Translations under genes and position numbers: made by a program
Shown here: positions 25,301 through 36,300 of the stretch, one piece after another
How the letters are laid out: each line of letters opens with the position of its first letter
How positions within the stretch are numbered: the first letter of the stretch is position 1
Assembly (NCBI GenBank): GCA_030141605.1
Contig: JAQGDQ010000019.1
Coordinates: forward strand, 372,001-436,000
From: Tubiluchus corallicola
Taxonomy: Eukaryota; Priapulida; Priapulimorpha; Priapulimorphida; Tubiluchidae
DNA: 64,000 nucleotides
Direction: 5' to 3'
Notes under the pieces: model-generated
What the model was told of the DNA's origin: nothing
Databases searched by the model: none
Seen by the model: only the letters and a program-made list of their open reading frames with translations

Positions 25301-28300
25301 CATATCATTTAAGTTTCCAAAACTCTGACACTGCCATTCTTTGAAACTACTGTCTAATTAGTCAACCTCAAAAGATAAATGAAAAACAGAAAAACTGTCA
25401 GTGTCGATTTTGTGATAACAAAAACTTTTCAAGAAAATTTGCAAGAAAAAGCATAAATTTATGATATTTAACGATGGAAAAGTTATTTTAATTTAGTTTT
25501 CCCATGGTCTGCCATATCAGTCTTATTGCCAGATGTAGAGCTTAGATTCAGTGACAGCTCACTACAGTAAGCTTATGTAACTTAACCTAGTTTGCCATTG
25601 GCTACTCCAAATTTTGTTTAAAACTATTCAGTAAAAAATAATTGGTAATGACAGAATTGAAGTCAGACAAAATTTACTGAAAACATATTATGATTTGTGT
25701 ACAACCCATGCAGATATTTTTCATTATGTGTTTAACCCATGCACAATGCATAATGTTTAGCATTTTAGAAAACCTATTCAAAATCTATGCAGTGCATAAA
25801 TTCCAGTCTACCACCAGGTGCACCTGCACTTACAGGGACCTGTTCACCCTATACAATACTAGAGCTTTAAAAACAACTCATATTTTTTTAATATGATTCT
25901 GCACACTGACTTAAATCACATAAGCAGTTCAGGATAAACACTTACTAAAGCTGTAGGTGTAAATTACAATCATTTTACTAAATTCCCAATTTGCTAATCG
26001 AATTATGGAGATTGCTCTTCAATTCTATATTTGATTAGAACGTAGGTGATGTTTAAAAGATTCAACATTATTTCGTATCTTGTTCAATTTCTGATAGCAG
26101 AAGAGATGACATATTTCAGTAGCTGCAAACAAAATGATGGACACTCTTCACATGAAATAATTCACAATCTTAAAGGTCCACTGACACCCTGATAGACACT
26201 TACAGCCAAAATTCGCTATTGATTAGCCTGATACAAAAAAGCGGCTTTATTTTTTTATAAACTTGCGCGTTTCGCTTTGGTTAGGATTGAAACACTTCAA
26301 ATTTATTGCCGCACAGACATCTTGCGAAAAACGAAAAATCGGAGAAGCGGAAGTGACGTCCCATTAGGAACGACACTGTGCATGTGTGACTCTCTCTGTG
26401 TTTAAATGTGGGCAAAATCAGGCAATATGCCAGTAATGAAGAGACTGGGGTTCTCACATTTTAGTATTTTAGTGTTAAGCTCAAATCATAGGTATGTCCA
26501 CACTTACTTGAATGCACTATATTTTATAGATAAAAAAAATATTACTAATGAAGTACAACGTGTAAAAGTGTGACATCACTGGTATTTCGCGCTGGGCTGA
26601 TTTCTTGTTTAGTTCCTGATCACTTCTGCTTTATAAACGTTTCACTGCCTAATTACCTTTTGCCCGATGTCATGTTCAGACAATGCTTCTGACAAACAGT
26701 GATCGTTTTTACATTTTCCAACATATAAAATTGTAAAAATAACAGCGGTGCCTTAGTACGATCCCAGAGAAAAGAACTAGACAATAAGGCAGCAATGACA
26801 GATTTTGTTCCCTGGGCTTTACTGAAGTTTTGAGCTTGTGCAGACCGGATATAATAATCTGTCTGACTTAATGTAGGGTTCAAAAGTAAAATAAAGCAGA
26901 AAACTAAGAAGAAATGCTTTTCAGACAACATTTTTTTAACTCATTAAAAGAGCACTCCCTGCATTTTTAGACACTTGGGAAAACCTTTGTGGCATTTTTT
27001 CGAATGTGCAAATGAGGTTTCAGAGAAAAAAGCTTCAAATATTTAAGTAAAAATATTCTCATTGTCTACAGTTTGACTGCTGACCGATGAGCATATAAGT
27101 TTTATGCGATCGACCACCTTTATTCTACGTGTAACTGCCCAGATTTTATTTTTCGCCATGCCTTGCAGGATACATGGGCGATTCTATTTGTGGCAAAAGG
27201 AAAAGAGATGTCCATCCTCACTGCGGTCGCATTTTGTGCCATTTTTACGTTGAAGTAATGTGTAAAAAAATCAGGAGAAATATTTCAAAATGTGAAGAAA
27301 AGGAGGTTGTTATTACAATCTGGAGTTTCCGTTAAACTGGTGGGGTTGAAATGTCTACTGCTAACCTTGACTAAATACAGTTTTTATGAAATTTAGTTAC
27401 AAAAGTTAATTATTACCTTACTTGCTGTGCATCTAACCCGAAATAGTGGCTAGCAGCTTACTTGCAGCTTGATTTAATTCGTGGGACTACTCGGCACACC
27501 TATTGTTCATACAGCCTACACACAGTTTAAATAATGGTACAGTAACATCATAGTGCTCTGCATACTGTGTTTGTTACTATAAATTTGCTGTTCCTTGCAG
27601 GTTTGGAAAATAAAAACTGATTCTTATAAGTAGATTAGCTATAAATAGATGAATACTATAGTAAGAAATGTTTTTATTAATAGATAAATCATTACTCAGC
27701 AATAACCGCTCTATTCAGTGTTCACAGTGCTCTGCTTGCTGAAGTCACTGGCTGTCTACTGTACTACGGCTGTTAAATGCCGCTTCACAGCACTGGCGGG
27801 CGATAATATTTGTGGCAGTACCAACGGCAGTTAATTTAAGTTACCATATCACATAAAAGCATAATCAAAACTCTTTTAAAAATTAGGAAATATGTAATTC
27901 CGCCTGAGCTTCAAAAGAAAATAACATAAAAAAAATAGTGTCATAGGACCTTTAAATAGGATCAAGACAGGAATGCAATTGTGTTGCAAAAGTGCAGAAG
28001 CCTATGGAAAAGCAGAAATAGGTAGATTCACAGACGCCAACTCAAGCACCACTCTAATTCACACACAAATGTAAAGCAAAAAATTATTTTAGTTCTTAAA
28101 AAATACTTACTGTCGCTAAATTCATCTCTAATCTGAAAAAAAGAAAAATGTATTTGATTATCAAACTTAAATTGTGTTTCAACATCAGTGTAAAATTCTG
28201 TTTAAGTGTGGCACGACTTGATTTTTCTCCCGCGTTACTAGCATACATGCGCGAAAGAAGAACTTATACAGGCACTTCTTTTTCTTTGGTCGAAATGAGA

Positions 28301-28787
28301 TCAAAATTTATTTGTCCTGGACATATCAACTGAATATCTCGGATATGTGCATTTGGCATTGAAGTAAAAGAAATTTCCTGAATGTATATTAAAATATCTA
28401 ACAATAGTGACATCAACGTAAATTAGTATGTTAAATTAGTAACGTAAATTAATGCTGGCAAACTGTAAATTAGACCTGTAGCTCAAAGGTTGTTAATTTA
28501 CATCAGGCTCAGTCTCGACATTTTTATATTCCTTCCAGGCTTTTGGTCAAGCCTGATTTAAGAATTTACCTGAACATAGTTCAACATACCTCTCTGCCCT
28601 CTTCATCCACACGTGGTGCTCCTGAAAGATTAAGTATAAATAAAAACAATTACAATTACAAAAACAAACATGACATTAACACCAATATGTCACTTAAATT
28701 GATGATCATATAACATAAATTTGTAGTTCCTTTGAAAAAATTTTGAAGTTCCACATAAAGTAAGGGAAGATTTTCGGAAAACAAAAA

Positions 28788-28839
<52 letters not shown>

Positions 28840-29736
28840 GAGAGAGAGAGAGAGAGAGAGAGATTTGATTTGATTTAATTCTATATTTCAAACATAAGTT
28901 CCTATTATAATGTACATATATACAATATACAACATCATAAAAACAAAAAACCAATACAAACAAATCACACACAAACTTTTATAAACATGAAAATTACAAT
29001 AATAGTCCCACCATTGTTGTCTTATGTGCGATGTAAATTTAGCATCGCTTACTAAAGTTTTCTGGCACATTAAATTATCGCTAGTAACAAATCTTTTCAT
29101 TAAACTTAAGACAGATTATCTACGTAATACATCAAAATACATCACGCGAATTTCAACACTCATCTCACGAGCACTGTAATCATATGCATATCCAAAAAAT
29201 AATCTTTTTGACACACTGTGCGCAATTTTGAGTTTTAAGATATTACAATTATTAAAATGTCTCCAGGCAGACATGCAATAGAATGTATTACAGTAAGCAT
29301 TAAATAGATATCTGTTAACATCAACAGAACAATAGCTGAATCTTTTCTAAGTTGGTTTGCACGACAGTAGTATAAGGATCTTTGATTAACAATGTCAAGG
29401 TCATCTCGGTTATCATTTGAAATAATATGTCCGAAATATTTTTCATTATCACAGGTACGTAAAGCATTATTATCTAGTTTGATGTTACCAAACGTAAAAT
29501 TTCTCATGATGTTTGAATTAATAGATATAAGTTTAGTTTTAGCTATACTGATTTTTATGTTATACTGTTCAGCATACAATTTATACACATGTAGTAGTTG
29601 CTATAGGGCCGTAATCGTTGTTGCTAACAAACAAACATCGTCAGCGTACATCGGGTGGCTCATAACCATGTTCGACACATTGCAACCAAGTTGGGAGGAA
29701 GGGGAGGGGAGGGAGGGAGGGAGGGAGAGAGAGAGC

Positions 29737-29828
<92 letters not shown>

Positions 29829-32800
29829 GAAGAGGTGGTGAAGAGGATGGTTATCAGGGAATTTTAATATGCCTGACATTCATTGGGAAGAGGGTGGTGT
29901 CACAATGGGTTCACATCATCCTCATTGGCATCAGTTTTTCTTAAACTGCATTAATAACCTTGGCCTTGAATAAATGAATCATGTGGGTCAAGGAGTAATT
30001 TTCAAACAATTCTACACTGTTCAGAAAGTTAATGTTATCTCTGGCATATCTGATCACAAAATTGTAGTAGTTATTGTTGATTCATTCATGAAATTGTTAA
30101 AGGTGAATTAAAAACTAAAAAAGGTTTCTTTTTGGATAATGAGATTTTGAAAGCATTAGAAATGAATTGCAGTCTTACCAGCACACATTCTTAAATAACT
30201 CTGATGCATATTGGTAAGGTATGCAAAGAAGCACAATTCCAGGCATTGGAATTTCTATAGAGACTTGAAACGTGTGTGTCAAAAAACCTAGACAGTCTCA
30301 TTGGAATTATGTTAGCGATATTGCTAGATTTGAAAGTGATCGTGCCAGAAAGGGATTTTGGAATTATATTAAAAAATTTAAAACTGCTGTTTCAACAGAG
30401 GATAAAGTTCTTTAACGATCAATTCAGGTCGGAATTTACACATGAAGATTAATTTAATATTCCTTTATTAGATGGATCCCAGATATTACTAGCATTCAAA
30501 TGAGAGCAAATTGAAAATTAAAAAAACTTTTAAATAACTTAAATATATACTTAATGATCAATTCAGGTCGGCATTTACACAAGAAGGTTCATTTAATATT
30601 CCTTTATTAGACGGATCCCAGATATTAGTAGTATTCAAATTAGTGTAAATTGAAAATTAAAAAACTATTAAATAACTTAAATATACTTATATATAAACTA
30701 GTAAAGATCTGGCTCATCTGCAAGGTTGTTAAAAGAAATGTCTGCATACACTGTTCCTAAATACATATATATGCTAAAAACAATTAATATCAAATTCTAG
30801 AATTATATGCTTTTATGTTTATATGCTTAAATGCTTTTATGTAAATTATATGTATCCCAATGCTTTAATAACCCCCAATACATAAGCAATCAAACAGATG
30901 TTTTCCTTCCAATTACTGATCAGTTTCATCAACATGCATTACCAGCATGATTATAGTAAATCATGATAAAATATTAGAGAAAATCTTGACAGACATCATG
31001 TCTTAGTTGAAATGCACCATGGCTTTGAAAACCACGAGTCACAGTATCACAGCTGTTATGCACTTATCATGACTTAGTATCTGTCATGGATAGGCTGTGT
31101 TGGTATTGGATTTAATAAAGGCCCAGACATTGTTCTTGATGAAAGATTTTTGACACAAGTTGCACACTAAGGAATTAGAGGGATCTTGCATTTTTGCATA
31201 AGATCACACTTGATTGGAAGGATGCTGAGTGTTATTCTGGATAGAGCCTGTTGATGTAATTTCTGGAGTTTCACAATGGACTGCATTGGGAGTTGTGACC
31301 ACTACTATTTTTGATATCCATAAATGATCTGGTTGCGTAAGTCTCATCTTTAGTTAGGCTTCTTGCTGACAATTGTATTATATATCATCCTATCAAATCT
31401 TATAATGAATGCCTTATTCTACAAATATACTTAGACATATTACACAAGTGGGAAAGATATTGGCTAATGCAATTTAACATTAACAAGTGACGTTTTTCTT
31501 GCACTTCTTCCAAAGTTATAAAGCACCAGTACGGTAAACCATTAAATTTGTCTTCATCTGTGCAATATTTAGGTGTCACAACGTCGAAAGACTTTAAATG
31601 GAGTTCGCATATTCATAAAGTAGCAATTGAAAACATGAACATGTTAGGAATTCTTAGCAGAAATCTTAGACATTGTCCAAACATTGTCTACAAGTCAATA
31701 TTGAGGCCAAAATTAGAACACACTTTTTCAGTATGGGACACATACATGAGCAATAACCTTCAACATAGATCGATAAAGATTTGTGTGAAACATATATCGC
31801 ACAGATATTAGCGCAGTCTCTATGTTAGACTCTTTTGTGTGGTCAAGCTTAGAACAGCAAAGCGCAAAACAATATTTGTGCAAGGTTTACCAAATCTGAT
31901 AGAATGATCTTGTAGATATTAATAGTTATTTACCAGAGCTACCAGGAATGGTTGTAGTTCACATCAGTACAAATTTTAATGCTACCAGTGAGCAGATTGT
32001 CTTAAATATTCATCTGCAGTACATTCAGTCATCTAGTGACATAATCTACCTTCAAAGATTGTGAAGTTTAATCAAGAGTATAAGTGAAACAATACAAGAG
32101 TTTGACCTTACGCTGGACAGGAATTGTATAATTATGCACTATATAATGCTATTTTGTTGCCACGTGTGCACACTTAAACAAAATTCCTAAAGGAAAGCTG
32201 TAGTACCTACATATTTATTATCATACATCATTTACAGGCAAAGGGTTAAGATTTGGGCAAAATTCTAAAAAAGCAGCAAATCGTTAGGCACACGAAATAG
32301 AAAATGTTGTGAAATTTAAGGTATAAGTATCACGCTCAAAAAATATAAACAAGCGAAGAGAAGGTAAGAAAAAAGATAAAGATAAACATAAAGAATGAAG
32401 AAATGTGCATAAGGACAGATTGTCAGACGTACACAATGACTAAACTTAATCCACAACAATGTAGAAACGACTATAATTACACTTCAAAAAATATCGAAAA
32501 ATCCAGCAAGAAAAATTAGTTACCCCATGCCCATATTGCAAATCCGGCCCAAGCAGAACCCAAAAGACCAAAAGCTAAAAAGGTATATCGCATTCGCCTA
32601 TTAAACGCCTCTCTCTTTTTATCAAGTTCCTCTTTTGCCTTCCGCTCTTCATCTTGCGTGTTTTGTTGTTCTATCTGACCTTTTCCAAAACTCTGTCGTG
32701 CTACTTGATCAGCCAGACCACTTACATTTTGAGTTTTAGATGAACAATATGCTATTCTGCTCACAGAAAAACTAAGTATATGTTTGTGAAATAGCGACCC

Positions 32801-32926
32801 GCTGTTATGACTTTGGCACAAAAAGCGTAATCCTATATTGTAATGTCTTTTGTCAAATTGATAACCAGTGTGTGACACGATCTTAGGTAAACTTTTTCTT
32901 AAACACATGCACCTGCACGCTGCCAT
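19359..32926 (-). CDS. TIMM50: TIMM50, mitochondrial import inner membrane translocase subunit TIM50; 10 exons, 398 aa
   Basis: Receptor subunit of the TIM23 presequence translocase; anchored in the inner membrane with its domain in the intermembrane space. Exons (minus): 32524-32926, 28590-28621, 28111-28132, 24761-24819, 24525-24644, 23968-24075, 23321-23419, 21777-21933, 19940-20043, 19359-19451; total 1197 nt, all GT-AG. ATG is at 32926 (the frame upstream starts only with GTG). An Arg/Cys-rich N-terminus fits a presequence. The charged stretch 90-111 precedes one TM segment (about 114-133, [15 protein letters not shown]). The FCP1/NIF-like domain spans about 190-345: [66 protein letters not shown]. 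The phosphatase DxDxT positions read LEMTGVL, so both catalytic Asp are absent, as in other animal TIM50s. Exon 3 is only 22 nt. Divergent from MRPS35. Confidence 0.96.
20044..23320 (-). other. TIMM50 introns 7-8
   Basis: Intron 8 (20044-21776) and intron 7 (21934-23320) are AT-rich. I find no repeat, RNA gene or extra exon in either. Confidence 0.5.
24820..28110 (-). other. TIMM50 intron 3
   Basis: 3.3 kb; the right half is a TTAA-flanked transposon (26174-27951). The left half (24820-26169) shows nothing recognisable. Confidence 0.6.
26174..27951. mobile_element. TTAA-flanked inverted-repeat DNA transposon (piggyBac or Kolobok-type, non-autonomous)
   Basis: Left end TTAA (26170-26173) then AGGTCCACTGACAC; right end GTGTCATAGGACCT (27938-27951) then TTAA (27952-27955). 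The 14-bp termini are inverted repeats with two mismatches, and the TTAA duplication is exact. TTAA targets are typical of the piggyBac and Kolobok superfamilies. The 1778-bp interior has no transposase frame: the longest candidate (26653-26931, minus) has no known domain. It sits in TIMM50 intron 3 and appears to be a non-autonomous or decayed copy. Confidence 0.75.
28789..28862. repeat. (AG)n microsatellite
   Basis: AG array with a short G-run interruption, in TIMM50 intron 1, directly at the 3' end of the minus-strand LINE relic. Confidence 0.95.
28864..29700 (-). mobile_element. LINE relic with reverse-transcriptase palm motif
   Basis: Minus-strand reading: [19 protein letters not shown] contains the RT catalytic YADD (near 29640). 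One in-frame TAG follows, then a linker with ISIAKTKLI and a KYFGHIIS segment equal to the usual KYLGxxI motif. Lower down, broken frames give [14 protein letters not shown]-like text and a LINE C-terminus. The 3' end at about 28866-28880 shows an (AAATC)n-like tail. This is the 3' half of a non-LTR retrotransposon, inactivated by stops and frameshifts. Clade not assigned. Confidence 0.75.
29697..29832. repeat. (GGGA)/(GA)n microsatellite
   Basis: About 135 bp purine array, GGGA-rich at its left edge and then GA. It lies exactly between two LINE relics of opposite orientation in TIMM50 intron 1. Confidence 0.95.
29850..31830 (+). mobile_element. Jockey/CR1-type LINE relic: endonuclease to RT C-terminus
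   Basis: Plus-strand fragments appear in the order of a full element. Endonuclease end: [13 protein letters not shown] with a later [10 protein letters not shown]. Linker: [15 protein letters not shown] core near 31010-31330: HGF (near 31017), [20 protein letters not shown] (the usual LDFSKAFDxVPHxRLL), GIRG, then VPQG-like and INDL-like pieces. Post-palm: the open frame 31548-31811 with [35 protein letters not shown] and VWDTYM. Many stops and frameshifts make it dead. A 139-bp internal tandem duplication occurs at 30411-30686. Confidence 0.85.
30411..30686 (+). repeat. Tandem duplication inside the LINE relic
   Basis: Two copies, about 30411-30549 and 30550-30686, both containing GATCAATTCAGGTCGG, TTTAATATTCCTTTATTAGA and GGATCCCAGATATTA words. 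The second copy differs by scattered substitutions and one lost A. It duplicates the endonuclease-RT linker (DQFRS.FT). Confidence 0.9.
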
Positions 32927-33361
32927 ATTTTTGTCACCAGTCACGACAACTCAACAAAAACTTTTGAGTCAATTCTATTCAATTTTATTTTATTGCGCAA
33001 ATACATTAGTGTATCATGACGAAAAATTACAATTACAAAAAAAATCAAAGTACAGGAACAAATATAAGATATAATAGATATTATTATGCAACGCTGCAAA
33101 AACATGAGTTTTACAACTTACTTAATTTCAATTCAATTCAATTTATTATTATGAGCAACAGTGAAACAAATAAGTAACGAAACGTTTTTTGCTTAAAACA
33201 GTGCCAGCCTATAACTAGGTTACATGGTCCTATCAAACGCACAAAATATTGTACAATTTCATGAAAAAGTTGTTACGTATTAAAATTTGATAGAATGGTT
33301 TACAGTTTTTTACACGGTGCACCGGTTTAGACCGAAACTTTCTGGGATACCGTTGAAAAAA
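32927..33361. promoter_or_regulatory. Shared bidirectional promoter interval of TIMM50 and MRPS35
   Basis: 435 bp separate the two divergent ATG codons, so both promoters and 5' UTRs must sit here. No TATA box is obvious. Two TTCAATT-rich pieces (about 32966-33012 and 33120-33150) look like minus-strand LINE 3' tails, so part of the spacer may be transposon derived. Confidence 0.6.
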
Positions 33362-36300
33362 ATGTCTGCGAGTGCGTGTTTCGCATTAAGGAAGTTATCT
33401 AAAACCTGCAGTAGAACGTTTTCTCCATATAATTTTGATCTCTTAACTTCTGCTGTGCGCTGTGTGCATCCTACTGGCCAAGATGTTGAAGAGCCAGGTA
33501 CTTTAAATACATTTTTTAAACCAATAAATTATAACATAGCTCTCCAGTTGCAGACGTACGAATGAATGAGGGCAAACAGCTAAAGGTGTCTAGGAAAGCG
33601 CTGTTTCAGTGGTTCAGTTTTGATCCTCGTGCATTTCAGCAAGCACTCTAAGAACGACTGCAGCATCTATATGCACTGTTTAGACCTTCATATCCCGAAT
33701 CGGCATTCATTTCTAACTTCCATCATGGCCGTAGTACACTCGATGACTCTTAAAGTCTTATGACATAAACATAGACCTCCACATTTGTTTCGTATAGATC
33801 ACGGGCATCAACCCCAAGACATTTACTTAAGCTACTACAAACAAATAGATGTTCAGTTGTATCTTCTTCAATATTACACATGGGGCACATTAAATTATTT
33901 ATGTGGGCACTTTTGAAGTTACACTTCAATTCTAACATAGTTAATTTAATTTTCATATTATAACTCATTATATTCACACTTAATTCAGAGATGTAATTTT
34001 GCTTCTTAAATTCATTATGTTTGAGAAATCTCAATTTTGTCATTTTATTGCATTTTGCTCTGAACTGCTTTGCTGCTTGTTTCCACTTTATTTTTAACCA
34101 TCTTTTTCCATTCAGACTTCTTGTATTTAATTGTTCCATGTCGCTACTGTTTATGTGATAATAATTAGCTATTTTTACAATCTCATCATACCAGCAATTT
34201 TTTGTTCCATAACTACTTGTTTAGCAATTCTATCATCATCAGAATTCATTAAATGATGATAAAACATTAACTTTTTGTACTCAACTCTACTTTTAATCGG
34301 CCGACAGTTTACTTGAGCTAAAATGCCCCAGAGTAAGGGGTTGCTTTTTGACACAACGATTTCATTAATAAATTAAACTGAATACATTCTAACCATTTCC
34401 ACTCTGTATTTGTTAGATTTGTCCACGTTTCACTATTATATAACAACTCAGGTATCACCATTGTCTCATACATAATTAATCTAGCTTCTTTTGATTTATA
34501 GCCCATATTTGATTCTGACCCAATATTATTTATGTCCAATATCATTACTAGTTACTCATTTAATTCAGTATTCCACTAATAATTTAAATTTTCATTTCCA
34601 CATTTTATTTTGACTTATTGAAGATTACCTAATAACTTGGGCTACTTTATTTGTGGTCAAAACCCCTTTTAAAGAAGCATATTTTATCATAAGTCTTTAA
34701 TAAATTTTTGACTTCAACAAGTTCGAAGACACGTCAGCAAATAGCAAATTCAGCTCAACGCCATTTTGATCTACTTCGTCTAAAACACTTTACTGATTTT
34801 AACTATCCAATTTTACAGTTTTATAGCAGTTTTCAACTGGACAATAGCCACATCTTTGAATTATCGCTAAGGACTTTTTAAAGAATTAATCAAAATTTTA
34901 TCACAAGTCACTAGCACAAAATTCTCACGTCCACGTCCACGCGTGCCCACTACTCAAGTGTGTGAACTTTATTTATGTCACCCACACGAATACTCCTTTC
35001 ACCATATATTTGACTTTTTCTTCTCTCTTCATAATGTTCATGTCTTTTTTCCCACTTTGTTGCAGCAAGCAAAATTCAGGAACTTTCACCCTTAGAAACC
35101 TCAATTGTTTAGTGATAATTAAATAAAATTTTGTGATATAAAAGTGACTTGCACTTCGTCGTTTAAATACTAATAGTTCTAAGTTTTTTCGATGCTGACG
35201 TGCTTCAATTATTGATTTTTGGTTTATTGAACAGAAAAAATACGGTGCTATCGCTTTCACTGTTCATGTTAGCACGCAAGATCTGATTCATTGAAAGTTG
35301 GTAAAAGAAAATGCACCAATAACAACCACAATAATAAAAGTGGCAACTCACAAACAATGCAAAGTTAGCATCATCACCATCGTTTTATCAATTATTTTTT
35401 AAAAATATTGTCAATCAATACAATTATACTATATTTTTTGGCAAGAGGGCATGCACAATAAACTTGTTTATGGAAATTGCTGTTTTGAATTTCATTTTAT
35501 TGCACTACAGAAATTTAAAGGCTATGAAGGTAAATAAAAACAAACGTGTTGCACGTTGTTAACCTGCTGAGAAAACCAATTTTTCCTAATTATTGACAGA
35601 ACCTGAAAATTGACATGTTAGTTTACCGTGATTATGTGTGAGGTGAGTGTCAATTGTGGTGTTTCATATCTGTCATTAATAAGAATTGTCTGTGAGAGAG
35701 AGAGTGAGAGAGAGAGAAGAGAGAGAGAGAAAGAGAGCGAGAGAGAAAAGAAAGAGAGAGAGCAAGAGATTGCTAGGCACGCGCAAAAAGTGAGGCAACA
35801 ACGAATGCTATGTTGAACAATACAAAAACTGCATTCAATTGTGTGGCAAGAACAAACCTTGAGCGACACACCTTTGAATATTGTTTGATATATGTGTGCT
35901 GCTGGCTAGCAATCTCACTCTATGGCCCCGCATGTGCGGCCTTTAAATCTATCCGTATCTAAGATGTTTGAGGTCACTTTCGAAACTAAACATAGCCTGA
36001 GCTACTCTTATTTTCATGATGTATGCATAAGTCCAGATTAGGACTTCATAGGAACTACGTGTAATTCAGTATAGTCCAAAAATTAGGGTTCCAATAGGGC
36101 CATATAAGGAGCTAAAAAGACCTACATTTTTCCTGACTTAGAGCATCGTGTCTGACCACACTAATGTATATAATATGGTGTTGTCCCTACTAATTTATCT
36201 AGTTTTCTGATTTATACAATTTTAGGTGAAGACGAATTTACAACTCCAAGTTTTACAAAGAAACCAGCACGGCAAGATTTTCAACGCAAGAGATCCGAAA

